DNA of 64,000 nt from Acanthopleura granulata (taxonomy: Eukaryota > Mollusca > Polyplacophora > Chitonida > Chitonidae). Both the position numbers and the translations under genes were made by a program. The notes under the pieces were generated by a model. The model saw only the letters and a list, made by a program, of their open reading frames with translations. It had not been told where the DNA came from and did not search any database. The stretch spans positions 482,001 to 546,000 of the forward strand of contig JABBOT010000002.1 of assembly GCA_016165875.1 (NCBI GenBank), given 5' to 3'. This document shows, piece by piece, positions 1-11,385 of the stretch. Position 1 is the first letter of the stretch. Each line of letters starts with the position of its first letter.

Positions 1-655
1 CATGTGGTGAATTTAGAAACTTCTATCATGCACTGGTTTAAATATAAAGACTATTTACTAGCTTCAATATCTTCCTTGATATTGAAAGAGCGTATGATAT
101 GGTATGGAGGACTGGGGTATTAATTAAATTACATTACATTGGTACTGGTGGGAAAATGTTTGGATGGCTGAAAAAACTTTCTTTTAGGGCGTTTTATTAA
201 AGTCCTTGTGGGTCGTGGACATTCTAGTCCGGTCCCTGTGGAGAACGGGGTCCCTCAAGGGAGTGTATTATTACCCACGTTATTTAACATCGCCATAAAT
301 GACCTACCTAATGCTATTTAACCCAAAATAAACTGCACCTTATTTGCAGATGACAAATCTATGTGGTTCAGGTCAAGATCTCTTGCCTGTTGCATTAAAC
401 ATATCCAGCAAGGCCTGAACGATGTCATGAAATGGAGCCTGCAGTGATGTTTTAAGTTTTCTTCTGTAAAAACGGAAGCCGTGGTATTTTCAAGGCGTCC
501 TATTGGTAACGTCTCTCTTACCCTGAAAAATTCATTAGTGAAAATATCCCCTTCTTTTAAGTATCTTGGTGTTATATTTGAAAGCCGACCCACTAATCGC
601 AATAAAACCTTTCAGGCTTTGGCCAATTTTCTTAAAAGATGTGAGCGCTTTTAAT
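1..655 (+). mobile_element. Decayed non-LTR retrotransposon fragment, reverse transcriptase domain
   Basis: Reading the plus strand in shifting frames gives a recognisable reverse transcriptase of the Jockey/CR1-like non-LTR group. FLDIERAYDMVWR lies near 70-110, the typical N-VPQGS block appears as ENGVPQGSVLLPTLFN near 240-290, and the catalytic FADD box is near 342-356, followed by thumb-like SFKYLGVIF near 555-580. There is a frameshift near 177-185 and stops near 321 and 445, so it cannot make a protein. The element enters from the left edge and its 3' end fades near 655. The family call rests on motif order; the clade is inferred. Confidence 0.8.
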
Positions 656-659
656 TTAT

Positions 660-1862
660 CAATGAAATCTAGTCAGAAGTAACATAAATGCATTTTGAAC
701 ACGTCTGGAAATATTAATGATTATCTATCTGCATGCATTTACAAAAATTCCTCGACTAGTCAATCTCCCTGTTTTTATTATTGTTGTTGTGTTTTTTCGG
801 AAAAGGAACCTATCTTAGGTAATGTATTTTATCCTCTCTTTTCTTTTTCTCATCTATGTATGTTCTTCAGCTCTACTCAATACAATCTATGTCCATACAT
901 GTCCTAACATCCTGACATTCTAACGCCATCATTTCCTTATGATCTACTCTAACACATATATAGGCCTTATACCTACCTCTTCTATGTGAATATATTACTG
1001 ACAATATTCAGTAATGATCACATATGGATTTTTTTTCTGCCCAGCCCAAAATTCAAACTGCTAAATAAATCGTTAAACACATTTATTTACCATGTACTGC
1101 AGTCATGTGGTGACATACAACACACAGATGTATACATGTATACAATAATTACAATATCAACGTCTAGTTCGCTTCAAACCAATAACATCTTGTGGTCTGC
1201 ATCATCTGCCAACAGAAATCTCAATATTGTACAGATATGGTGTACATCAGCCCTTTGGGCCGGATAAGCACCAATACAAATCAACCCCACCCCTCCCCCC
1301 GTTAGGCATCGAGGGCGGATGATTCGGAGAGCAGCCTGAAGTTGCTTTGGTAATTCTGGTGTATATAGCCACATTAATGTATATTGTGTAAATAGCGAAC
1401 AGTTGGAAATACGATTATTTGACTAAGGCTTGCAGTCACCCAAGCTTAGGCCTGTGGTTGCCTGGTTTTACGCCGGGTGGTGCTTACTTGCTCTCCAGTG
1501 ACCTCACTCCTGTACAGTGCTACCTACGTGCCCATTTCACACTCCTCCCCCCTCCCACGGGTGTCGGTGTGTGTCTATGTGTACACTGCTAACACATAAC
1601 ATTGATCACACAGAACTAGTACTAAAGCCGTGTTTGGTAACCGTATAGTAGTGTAGGGCTATATTTACATCTATACATTAGGTATAGGGTAGCATTGTAC
1701 TGTAATTGAGCTTTGTATTTGCGCGGTACAACTCAGCGTAACTAACAAGGCGCCTTTTGTCTCTCCAATCGCCTAGAGAAGCCCCTAGGCATTCCTTTCT
1801 TTTGCCTAACTTCTAATGACCTTGTCCGTCCACCTCTTGCGTAAGTACATAATAAAGCCGCT
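660..1862. other. Gene-free stretch; right part may be LINE 5' UTR
   Basis: No coding frame or RNA gene is supported here. The part from about 1400 to 1862 is richer in GC, with C-rich runs near 1540-1560, and directly precedes the ORF1 start, so it may be the 5' untranslated region of the downstream retrotransposon. That link is inferred from position only. Confidence 0.4.
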
Positions 1863-2930
1863 ATGGAAGAACATGATGACCCTGACTACATGGAGCTTGT
1901 AGAAGGCAGGACGTTGGGTAAACGTGCACGAGAATTCTCTGCGCAGCATAGGCACCCGCAGGAAAAGAAATCCATACCGGGGCCCCAAAGAAGTTCGGCA
2001 AGTAACTGGAATGTTGTAATATCGTCGTTAGGGGGACTACCGGTTTCCGCTTGGAACCCTATCAAATTTGATCAAGCTTTGCAATTGGCAATGTTAAACA
2101 AGTCAAGAAATGTAACACTAAAGATCTCCTCATATCCTGCTCCTCGGCTTCACAAGTTAAGAAAGCTCTGAATCTCTCGTCTTTAATGGGCCGAGGTGTT
2201 GTATGTAAACCACAATCAAGTGCTAACATATCTGGTGGGGTATGGGTTGGGAGAGGACATATCGGAGGAAGAAGTACTGGTTGCATTAAAGAAAAATAAA
2301 GTCACTAAGGTTCAAAGATTGCTTAAGGGGAGTGAAAAAGCCCCTATCAAGTGTTTGCTGTTGTACTTTGATGCTGAGATCCTACCTGAAGAGGTCGCTT
2401 TAGGTTATGAACTATATTCCGTGAAACAATATATTGCATCCGTGATAAGATGTTTCAAGTGCCAGGCCTATGGCCACAGATGTTCCGAATGTAGAGGGCG
2501 CCAGAGGTCTCCGAGACGTGGGGGGGGGGGCACGCATATGATGAATGCAATAATTTGGAGAGGCCTAGATGCGTCAACTGCGACTCATATGGTCACAGCT
2601 AGGCGTACATGGGTTGCCCACATCGCAAACAGGTAAACAAGGCGCAGTATATCAGATTTCATTTGCACAGGTACTTAAATATGTTCGGGAAGACGAGGTG
2701 AGACGGTATCCTGAGGTCACCAATGAGCGCGCCCTTGTACAGGACTTCCCTTATGAAACCCCCGCTTCAGACCCCAGTCCTATTACACAGCAAACCTCGC
2801 CCCGTTACAATCCAGAAAAGCCTGTTATGAGATCTGTGGCAACACAAACGACTGTCTCCACCGGTACTCAGTCTGAGAACCCGCCCTTAACAATGATCGC
2901 TAAATTAATCGCCTAGTTCACTGAAATATT
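1863..2930 (+). mobile_element. Non-LTR retrotransposon ORF1 (CCHC zinc-knuckle, gag-like), broken
   Basis: ORF1 of a non-LTR retrotransposon, whose product normally coats the element RNA. It begins with an ATG at 1863 (MEEHDDPDYMELV) and continues through at least two frame changes near 2160 and 2520. The middle section carries a CCHC knuckle, CFKCQAYGHRCSEC near 2454-2500. A second one, CVNCDSYGH near 2574-2600, lies in another frame and is followed by GCPHRK. The tail near 2655-2916 contains SFAQVLKYV and a VATQTT-STGTQS motif, both common in this class of ORF1. A run of ten G near 2521-2530 is a likely cause of one frameshift. The copy is dead but well recognisable; endonuclease sequence follows after an inserted SINE tail. 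Confidence 0.75.
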
Positions 2931-3131
2931 ACTTAAGAGTAATTGAGGTATCTGACCCTCATGGCCTTATCCAAACAGTCCTTGAGACTGATCAGCAGCG
3001 TATGGGAGCTGAATGCATCAATTTTAGGCGTCTCTTGACGTCACTAACGTCACTATCCACAAATCAGTCAAATTCATAGATAATGAGAAGCATCTTGCTC
3101 TCCTCAATCAGTGCAATATCAATTGCACTGA

Positions 3132-3258
3132 CCTGCGGATGGTCGTGGGTTTCCCTCGGGCTCTGCCCGGTTTCCTCGTACCATAATGCTGGCCGCCGTC
3201 GTATAAGTGAAATATTCTTGAGTACGGCGTAAAATACCAATCAAATAAATAAATAAAT
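3132..3258 (+). mobile_element. tRNA-derived SINE, 3' part only
   Basis: The segment matches the 3' body and tail of the SINE found in full at 53793-54050: cctgcggatggtcgtgggtt, the ccataatgctggccgccgtc block, then the tail and aaat repeats. The head with A and B boxes is missing. It sits between ORF1 and the endonuclease part of the retrotransposon. At its 5' junction is a 10-bp inverted repeat (tcagtgcaat ... attgcactga, 3109-3132). Confidence 0.85.
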
Positions 3259-4500
3259 CAAATCATTGGCAGTGTCTCCCATGGACAGTTTTATCTATCA
3301 AACATTGTTCCTTCTCCTGATATAGTGTGTCTAAAAACGTGTCTAAAAACCACACCTTGATTTTACCTATCCGGGATACTCAGTCTTTAGGGTGGATCGA
3401 CAGATAGAAGCTAAGGATGGGCTTGCCATGTTATTAAGGGATGGGTTGTCTTTTTCTGAGATTGATCTCCCGGTGTTTAGTTCAGTAGAGCGCCAGGGTT
3501 GTAATATAGCCCACCCAAATGGACAGACTACATCTATAATCAACTTTTACAACCCATGTAATTCTCTTGATTTTGCAGACCTCAATATACTGGCGGCTCA
3601 TTGTAAACGTTCAATCATTATATATGCGGGGACTTTAATGGTCAAAGCAAATTATGGGGTGGGTTAACTACAAATGCTAATGGAAGGGTAGTAAATGATT
3701 TCAGGGTGAATGGGTCTGGCACTCGACTAGACCCCCATACGGGTAAATTATCATGTATAGATCTAACTTTGTGTACCCCTGACCTCGGTCTAATGTATGA
3801 GTGGTCCGTGGAATTATCCTCCCCATGTGGGAGTGATCACTTCCCTCTACATGTGAACACCAGACTTACCCCGCATATTAATTGTACAGCCCGACTACTC
3901 AGGTGGAAGTCCAAAAATGCAGACTTGGGGCTATATCAACATGAGTGTGAAAAGTCTTTCAGGGAAGAAGGGGTTGTTAACGATATATTTTATGAAAACA
4001 TAGTCAATGCCATATCTGTGGCTGCTAATAACTCGCTGTCCAAGTCATCTGCAAAGATTTACAACAAAATGCCCGTGCCTTGGTGGAATGACGCGTGCAC
4101 CGCTGCAATTGAAGACCTACAGCGGCGGGAAAATCGTGCACGTCGGACACGCCTATATGAAGATATAGTGTTGTTTAAACGAGCTAAACCTGTTGCTCAA
4201 CGTGTAATCAAGAAAGCCCAGAAACACCACTGGAAGGAATTCTGTTCAAAGATGTCGTGTAGTACTCCCATTGGAAATGTGTGGGCCCAAGTCAATGCCA
4301 TTAACGGCAAGGACAGACCCACGTCTATACGTACTATTGTAGATCGAGGTAGTAACCATGTTACCAATACTAATAAAGCCAAAACATTAACTTCTCATAT
4401 GTATCTAGTTCCGTCAATTACAATCCCGAGTTATGACACACAAGTTAAACATGGAGCGCATGCATCCATTCAATAATATTCAGTTTAATGAGTTAGCCGT
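3259..4500 (+). mobile_element. Non-LTR retrotransposon ORF2, endonuclease domain, broken
   Basis: This is the N-terminal apurinic-like endonuclease domain of ORF2, which nicks target DNA for priming. In order I see a PDIVCL strand near 3313, VDRQIEAKDGLAMLL near 3391-3435, the catalytic GDFNGQS near 3627-3650 in a different frame from its surroundings (frameshift near 3622), CIDLTLCTPDL near 3757-3790, and the terminal SDHFPLHV near 3831-3855. The reading frame 3706-4476 is the longest intact piece and continues into the linker before the reverse transcriptase. Similarity fades after about 4540, so the catalytic RT domain is absent here. The RT piece at 1-655 lies upstream, so the two are separate or rearranged copies. 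Confidence 0.8.
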
Positions 4501-4978
4501 GAATGACAACTTCACTTTACCCGATCCCCCGCATGTGTTTTACTTTTAGCCACAGAAACACTGCTTGGTTATGTCATATCAGGTCAAGTCTTTAGCATTT
4601 TCTTACCGCGTAGAAACTCCAAAAAATCCACACATCTGAGTTGATGCATGTATCGTCTATACTCAACCTTAAGTACAATATTCAGATTGCCCTAGGTACG
4701 GAGAATCGAGGTCAAAAATGTAATGTCATTGATAAATTATGATGCTGTCCATCAATTTGATGCAATTAAAATCCCAGATTGCACCGGTTTGTTACAAGGG
4801 AGGCTACTCCCGTGATGTCGCTACTAGGACGATGGTGGACGCTGCATAATAATTTATCTCTGGCATTACAGTTTGGGCTCGTCTATCCATAACCAATTCT
4901 CTGTGTCAGTTTTTGGTTTTGCATAATGATTCATTCATATTTTTATTATGCAATTGAATGGCCCCGTATCTCAATGCT

Positions 4979-5538
4979 GAGAAGAAAACACAAAAACGAT
5001 GCCAAAATCAGATGAAAGGTTATGAAAAGTTACTTGAAGATATAGTCTTTAATATTTATTTTGATTTCACTTTCCGGTGGAACGAGTATTTGAAATTTCT
5101 TTTGTATGGTGGTTATTTGAGACCACTCCTGGTATATACTGTCTTTGCGTAATAATGGTTAAATAAGGATGTGGTGCATGTCTAGTTGTTTATATTCAAA
5201 CATGTGCATTTAATCTCAATTATGATAATATTTATGAATATATTAAAAACAAAACTATTACCAAAAGTCAGAATGAAGACATTTGTGATATGAAAAGACC
5301 AATTCTAGTGCAGATTTATTGATTAAACCCGTGTAACATCGTCATTTAAAACATTACGCAAAGACAATACTAGTATATACCAAAAGGTGGTGACAAATAA
5401 CTACCATGCAAAATATTTTCAAATACTCCTTTCTCCTGAAAGTGAAAATCAAAACAAATATTAAAGACTACCTTTGCAAAGAACTAGTCACTCTCTTTCG
5501 TCTGATTTTGGTTTCGTTTTTATGTTTTTCTCCTTTAA
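4979..5538. mobile_element. Foldback (long inverted repeat) element, copy 1
   Basis: The left arm (about 4979-5160) and right arm (about 5351-5538) are imperfect inverted copies of each other over roughly 180 bp. Shared blocks are aaaacgatgccaaaatcaga at the outside, agtctttaatattt, gagtatttgaaa and tggtatatact at the inside. The core of about 190 bp is AT-rich and non-coding. Related copies lie at 7829-8365 and 32576-33322. It resembles a non-autonomous DNA transposon or foldback element. I could not fix target duplications. Confidence 0.75.
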
Positions 5539-5539
5539 C

Positions 5540-6227
5540 ATGATTGCAATAGCAGTGGCAGTGATGATGATATCAATTTAAATACTGACTATAAAGTTTC
5601 CGGAAAATTGCAATCATTGTACAATGGCATAGCCTTGTTATAAATTAGAAGAAAAGTTTAAATAGTTTTTTAAAAAACATCAAGCAAAAATTATGAAGGA
5701 CATTATTTATACGCATATATGTAAACGGAGAGACCGTCTATAAGAAAAGTACACTTCATGTTCTTCTATGGAGATTTTCAGCCACACTGGCTTAAGTACA
5801 GCGATATTACAGATTGTTTTAGATGCTAAACATACTGTACTGTTATATTTCCACATTACATGTAGATGCACCATGTATATTCTTGTAGAACGCAGCTGAA
5901 AACTACTTGTCTCTGAGGTCTCTGTGCTTCAACCTGTATGACCCAAAATTTCCGTACAAGAACCAGCCTGTTTTTCAAACAAACTACTCCAAAATTCTTC
6001 GCTCTGTTCTGTAAAGCATTAACTTGGTCTTCTCCGTGGTAAAACTCACAGACACGCCATTGCACTTCCAGGACCCCAACCGCTTAGTATTTAATTCATC
6101 ATCTAAATCAACAAGTAAGCTATGCATTAAATAAAAACACAAGAACCTAAAATGGCTCGCGGAGAAACTAATCTGGTTTACGGCAGACTAATGAACCCCG
6201 GGGAACGCCACCAATATATTTCTTTCA
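5540..6227. other. Gene-free stretch
   Basis: AT-rich sequence without a supported gene or repeat. Short open frames such as the one at 5856-6065 look like chance. Confidence 0.4.
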
Positions 6228-7515
6228 ATTATCTCCCTTCCTATGGTGTGGTCTTTCGCCGCGTAACAGGGCACAAACCTTCGACACGTCAACACTTCGC
6301 ATGAATAATGCAGCTAATATCGTGTTGATATGGACTTTTAAAGTGCACATGCCATGACGATGGACGCAAGACAAGAACGTAAATAGCGGTATGAATCGAC
6401 TAAGTTATTAACATCACTTACCATTATTGGTCATTTTAGACGATAACAGTAAGGACGTAAATGTGGATGAGTTTCCATAACGCAATCAGGATCATTGCCG
6501 TATTTATTGATGCAACTGATTTCATACCCATTCACAGCATAGCTGGTTTTCTCTGCGTTTTGTCGGACTGTTGCTTCAAAATGACCATTGCCAGGTGTAG
6601 TTTTGAAGGTCACCTGGTATAATGTCTCTGTGGGCAAAACTTTCCCGGATAAATCCGCCACTCTTCCATCCATACCTTACTTGTCTTAAATTTCATCAAG
6701 TTAGCGTTTGTCGCATATTTAACCATTCGCGTGATGTTCTGCAGTGTTATCGTAGCACATTTGTCTTTGAAAAGTTCTACAGTAGAGTTAACAAATTTAA
6801 TCGTTGCCATAACCGCGCCTTTACCATCAGCATCTTCGTCTATCGCAGTCTCCCAGGTTAAACATGCACACCAGTGCGACTCGATCCCTGCCAGTTCACA
6901 GGTTCTTTCTTTGGCAGTTTCACTAAATAGACTTACCCCTCTTTGAGAAATATTGCCCTTTTCGATGTTTTTGAAATCCAAATCCAAATCCGAACCTCAA
7001 CAGCCCTAGGTTGTTGATATCATCATGGCTGTACTCAGATAAAAAAAACAAAAATAAATTTGTCTAGGAACAGATCCCAAACAGAAACGATCAAACTTCG
7101 AATATATCTTTTCAGCAGCAAGGTAGAATGGCCTCATATAATGATCTACAGGTTGTTCCTTAAACCAGAGCATTCTATACATGAAAGTGGCTATACTCGT
7201 GAAGTCTTCTGCCCATTGTGTAACCTAAGCGTTTTTTAAATTCGCTCCAAATCCAAGGGTAGCCATCTACAGGTTTGGCACCAGGTTTGGATCTTCTGGC
7301 CTCGGGAAGCTCTTCTTCACTTTCCCCATCAGGATTGGCAACGGAGCCTTCGGAATTTCGTCACCTACGATATTGTAACCTTCCAGTACAATTCCTTGCA
7401 GGTCTTTGGTTAAGTATACATGTGTCTTGGGAAGTTTTCCTAACCAAGTCATCCCCGGAGTAAAAGCCAATCATCAGAACATTATATCCCATAGCACTAG
7501 CCGGAAATATATGCT
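6228..7515 (-). pseudogene. Broken DUF229 (alkaline-phosphatase-like) gene copy
   Basis: A minus-strand relic collinear with the intact DUF229 exon at 14358-16344. Its C-terminal part (6431-6990) keeps blocks such as NIEKGNIS, WCACLTWET and GNGHFEATVRQ, with a frameshift near 6675. A gap of about 260 bases relative to the intact gene removes residues equivalent to roughly 385-472, including the metal-binding SDHG. A smaller gap near 7035-7060 removes about 55 bases. The nucleophile motif GFDSVSRM of the intact gene is replaced by a shorter AFTPGM-type sequence near 7450, and residues before about 190 are absent. The donor ATG|GTAAGTG is kept at 6422, and weaker similarity continues beyond it to about 6228, so it arose by DNA duplication and not by retrocopying. 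Confidence 0.88.
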
Positions 7516-7689
7516 GTCGATTACCGCAATCAAACACGTATTACAGCTGTAAACAGGAAGCTGTCTCAAGGACGTTGGTGCGCCTAATTCATAGTCCATC
7601 GGTCTCGCAGGCATGTTTATCTCATTGATAGGACTGGGTGATCGGATCGAGTGTGCCAGGGATCACACATTTTGCCAAAAGTAGGGGAT

Positions 7690-7830
7690 ATAACGAAAGA
7701 CTACAGTCTACAGGGTAGAGCCAGAGCAGCGAAGACAGCGTGATAATTGGCAAATGATCACGCGTGACCGTTGAAACGCGGCCTCTTGTCAGTTTACCTC
7801 AGGTTGGGTTTTAGTGTAACTGTTCATGAG
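7690..7830 (-). repeat. Dispersed repeat family R1, copy (minus)
   Basis: Read on the minus strand this contains the family signature: gaggtaaactgacaagaggc, then an accggt-like block, ttgccaattatcacg, gctgctctgg and ctgtagactgtagtcttt. Other copies are near 8755-8885, 20105-20150, 20915-21005, 21030-21095, 21385-21495 and 48362-48660. The copies at 7.7 and 8.75 kb face each other across foldback copy 2. Possible terminus of a DNA transposon. Confidence 0.7.
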
Positions 7831-8365
7831 TTTAAAGAGAAATACAAAACATAAAAGCGATGCCAGATGAAAGAGTGTGGACATTTATTTGCAGATACAG
7901 TCTTTAATATTTATTTTGATTTTCTCTTTCAGGAGAAACGAGTATTTGAAAACATTTTTGTGTGGTGGTTATTTGGGACCACCTCTTGGTATATATTGCC
8001 TTTGTATAATAATGTTAATAACGATGTTACGCGTTTAATATATTCGCATTAGAATTTGGTCTTTTCGTCTAACGAATGTGTTCAACCAGGATTTGGATCA
8101 GATTTATATTTTAATATAGTCATAAATATTATCAAAATTGAGATTGCATATGTTTGAACATAAACGACTAATTTGCATTCAAATGCATTTAGTAGACTTG
8201 CATCACATCTTTGTTTAGACATATATACGAAGAGGTGGTCCCAAATAATCACCATAGAAAAATATTTTCAAATACTCTTTTCTCCTGGAAGAGAAAGTCA
8301 AACTAAATATTAAAGATTAAATTTTCATCTGATTTTGGCGTCATTTTTATAATTTTTTTCCTTTA
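7829..8365. mobile_element. Foldback element, copy 2
   Basis: Arms at about 7829-8020 and 8215-8365 are inverted copies of each other and match copy 1: tttaaag at the outside, cataaaagcgatgcc, gtctttaatatttattttga, ggagaaacgagtatttgaaa and gggaccacctcttggtatat. The core matches the core of copy 1 in the opposite orientation. No coding capacity is seen, and the exact ends are uncertain. Confidence 0.75.
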
Positions 8366-8569
8366 AGTATATCAACTTATACCTCCTCTATCACCATATC
8401 AGAAAGACTACCCTGACAAGGCTTGTCAGTTTGATTCGTATTTAATAATACATGTATGTGCAGTAGACCGCACAAGGGAAATTCACTAGAATTGTTGCGT
8501 GATCTTATTATCACCTTGAGGGATAATTATTTTAAGGTTCCCGTAATCGTGTTTATGAGAGATTCTCTC

Positions 8570-8890
8570 TTGTTGACCGAGATTTGTTTTCATGTTGTAC
8601 TGTCGAAATGTTAATGTGATGACAATACAGCATTTTAAGTAATTCTAGACCAGTGACGTCCAATATATTGCATTTAACATCACTGCAATCTTTTTTTACC
8701 TAATTCTGCTTAAGCCTAAGTGCTAGGAGGCGTGTAAGTTGTTACGTCTTAGCCACTCACGTGAACAGACAGAATAAAAGCAAAACTAAGGTGCACTGAC
8801 AAGAGGCCGGATTTCACCGGTAACGTATGACTATTTGTCAACTCCCACTCTCTCTATGCTGCAGTCTGTTATATCCATAAATAAGTCTCA
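8570..8890 (+). repeat. Dispersed repeat family R1, longer copy
   Basis: This matches 21185-21500 over its whole length: attctagaccagtgacgtcc, gcatttaacatcactgcaat, gtaagttgttacgtctta, gtgaacagacagaataaaa and the signature gacaagaggccggatttcac. A more diverged partial copy lies at 30550-30665. It has no coding frame. Confidence 0.75.
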
Positions 8891-11337
8891 TATTAGCAGT
8901 TATGGTAACAGGGAATATTCCACAGAATGAGCTACGTGTGGTAGGATAAATGAAGTTTTTGCATTTAAGAAGGTGTTTTAACCTTATATCATGCAGACGT
9001 TATCATGTATCAAACCTGGCGTCGATGCTCAGAAAATAACAGGAGTTTATGCGCGAGGGGTAGTTTTAGGCCTGGGGACACACTTCACTGCCTCATATAT
9101 AAAAGGAACTTCTATCTCGTTTCAGCATTGTGAAATTCGATACTTTAGGAATTATTCAATATATGCGCTGGATCATTTGTTATCATATATTCTATGGTTC
9201 TGTGTATATTCTGGGCTCAGGCTACAAGCTCGTAACAGCCGGTTGAAAAGTTCAGGTCTCGGAAATAAAACCGAGTGGTTGAGGGTATTGAGAAGGAGGA
9301 GGAGTCTGGAGGCTCGGAAAAATATTGTCAACCTCAGCCAAGTGTCTACCCATATACATTGCGAAGATCGTCACATAACTAACAATATAATTACTGTACA
9401 TATAACAACACGGGATCTTTCATAAACAAGGCTTCCTTCGTCTATATAAATTTTTGCTTTTCTGTATAATGTTGACTATTTTTGTATTTCAGGGGTTACA
9501 GGCGGTATTAAAATGCAGGGCGCATGAGACATCGACGGTTCCAGCGTTATGGAACATTAAATGTAAAATACAAGCAAGAATTTGTCTACTGTATATGTAA
9601 ACCAACCCATATTGTGAGAAAAGTTTCTACATTATTTGATCACGTTTGTCAAGTTGATTATAGCCCTGCTATTATCCAGTGGAGCACTATGTAATGTTTT
9701 CAGATGCGTTCTCTCAATCTCTAGTGTGTATATGGTCTCTAGTTATAGCTACCTAATGTCAAATCTTGACATATCTGATAAACATTACGTACACCACCCT
9801 TAGACCATGATAGGGCGTTCCATAAAGCCCTAATTCAATTTTAAAACAACCTCAAAGGCCAGTTCATGAAGGAATATGCAAAAAATTATATTTGCAAATT
9901 CTAAATGAAGCTGGTAGCATGTATGAGAGAAGCAGGCAACGGCTTTCTATAATGCATGGAGGACAATAGATTTTCTAGGAATGAAATCCAGTTCAAATTC
10001 GTAGTCCCTAAATTATATCTAGGTCAAATACAAATGTAGGAAACTCTGGCGCGCTTTAAGTGCTACTGTTCATAAGAGCATCATCTCGATGTACTAAACA
10101 TAGATTCTTATACATGACCCTAACCCCGGGCTACTTTGTGCTTCTACATCCCCTAGTCCCAGGTTACGTTGTGCTTCTACACCCGGCAAAGGGGTATTAG
10201 GTACAGTTATGAAACACATCCCCACAGATCCCGAACACTCTGTCCGCATTTGCGAACATGAGTGTTCTGCACTGTAAATTTTTTTAACTTAGCGTGATGG
10301 AGTATTCCTGGCGCAGGTCATTGATTCAAAGACAAATACAAATACTGACAGATCGGTCAGGATCTACGGCGATCTATTTCATAGGTGTCATAGCTGCATT
10401 TTGTTACCTTCACCCCAGGTTGTGAAAGTACCCATCAAAATAGTGGCTTTGTGACCATTTTCAATCAAAGCCCCACCCAGCTGCTTGTATATTTATATTC
10501 AACCTGGAAATTATTCACGGGTTACGGATTTAAAATTCGAAATTGATGTCTTACAGAAACGATCGACTGTCTTCCCTGTATCACTGAAAACTAATGGCTG
10601 CTTCTCTCCTGTAGAGTTGTGGGTTACTTTCGAAATGAATCTTGCGACTGTCGACGTGACAGACTCCTTCACGGCCTACGAGAGGTCTAAGAGTATCGAA
10701 TTTGAAGCTTAAATTACATTTTTTCCTGGTAGATAAAGCGAAGTAATGCTTGTAAATTACAGTAAGTAACTGTAATATATTTTTGTCACAGAATTCATTT
10801 TTTCCACTCATAATAACCGCTTTATTTGGTTTTTACAACTATGCACATGGTTGAGACCGTAAATCTCATAAATTAAAGTTTCCATTCTGGATATTTACAG
10901 CCAACCCTAGCTCTACCACCAAGTCAAGATTTGCACGTCACTCTGTCAGCCACTTTTTTTTTTTTTTTTGCTTCTTTTGCACTGGTTTAACAAACCTAAG
11001 CGAAAAGTATTTTGGTCTGTGTACACGCAGTTCTCTATTAAGAAAGTGTAACTGCTTAAAAATGACTCCTGGGTGATAGCACAGTATATGAAGCCGTCTG
11101 GAATATTCATTTAGGCGTGATGGAAGTTCAGTGTTCATCGGGATGTGATAGATGTGATGAAACATGCTTTTCCGTGTATGTTGGGCAAAGTCATGATTTG
11201 TGAAGTATTCCTCACTCCGGAGGAGAAAATTCTCTCGTGCATAAACAGTAAGTCATGTTGTGAGTAATCATCACTCTTTGTAAGTAAAATGGTAAATTTA
11301 CTTTAAATTTCACCTGGGATTTTAGTGAGAGCGTGTG

Positions 11338-11339
<2 letters not shown>
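8891..11339. other. Gene-free stretch
   Basis: No gene is supported. A 144-codon open frame at 8991-9425 has no recognisable domain and is of a length expected by chance in this much AT-rich DNA. A 14-base T run is near 10957-10970. Confidence 0.4.

Positions 11340-11382
<43 letters not shown>
11339..11382. repeat. (TA)n microsatellite
   Basis: About 20 uninterrupted TA dinucleotides. Confidence 0.98.

Positions 11383-11385
<3 letters not shown>

Noticed and set aside
318..602. 94-codon minus-strand frame
   Set aside because: Antisense shadow of the reverse transcriptase fragment.
8991..9425. 144-codon open frame (+)
   Set aside because: No domain, no splice or start context, and a length expected once or twice by chance in 64 kb of AT-rich sequence.
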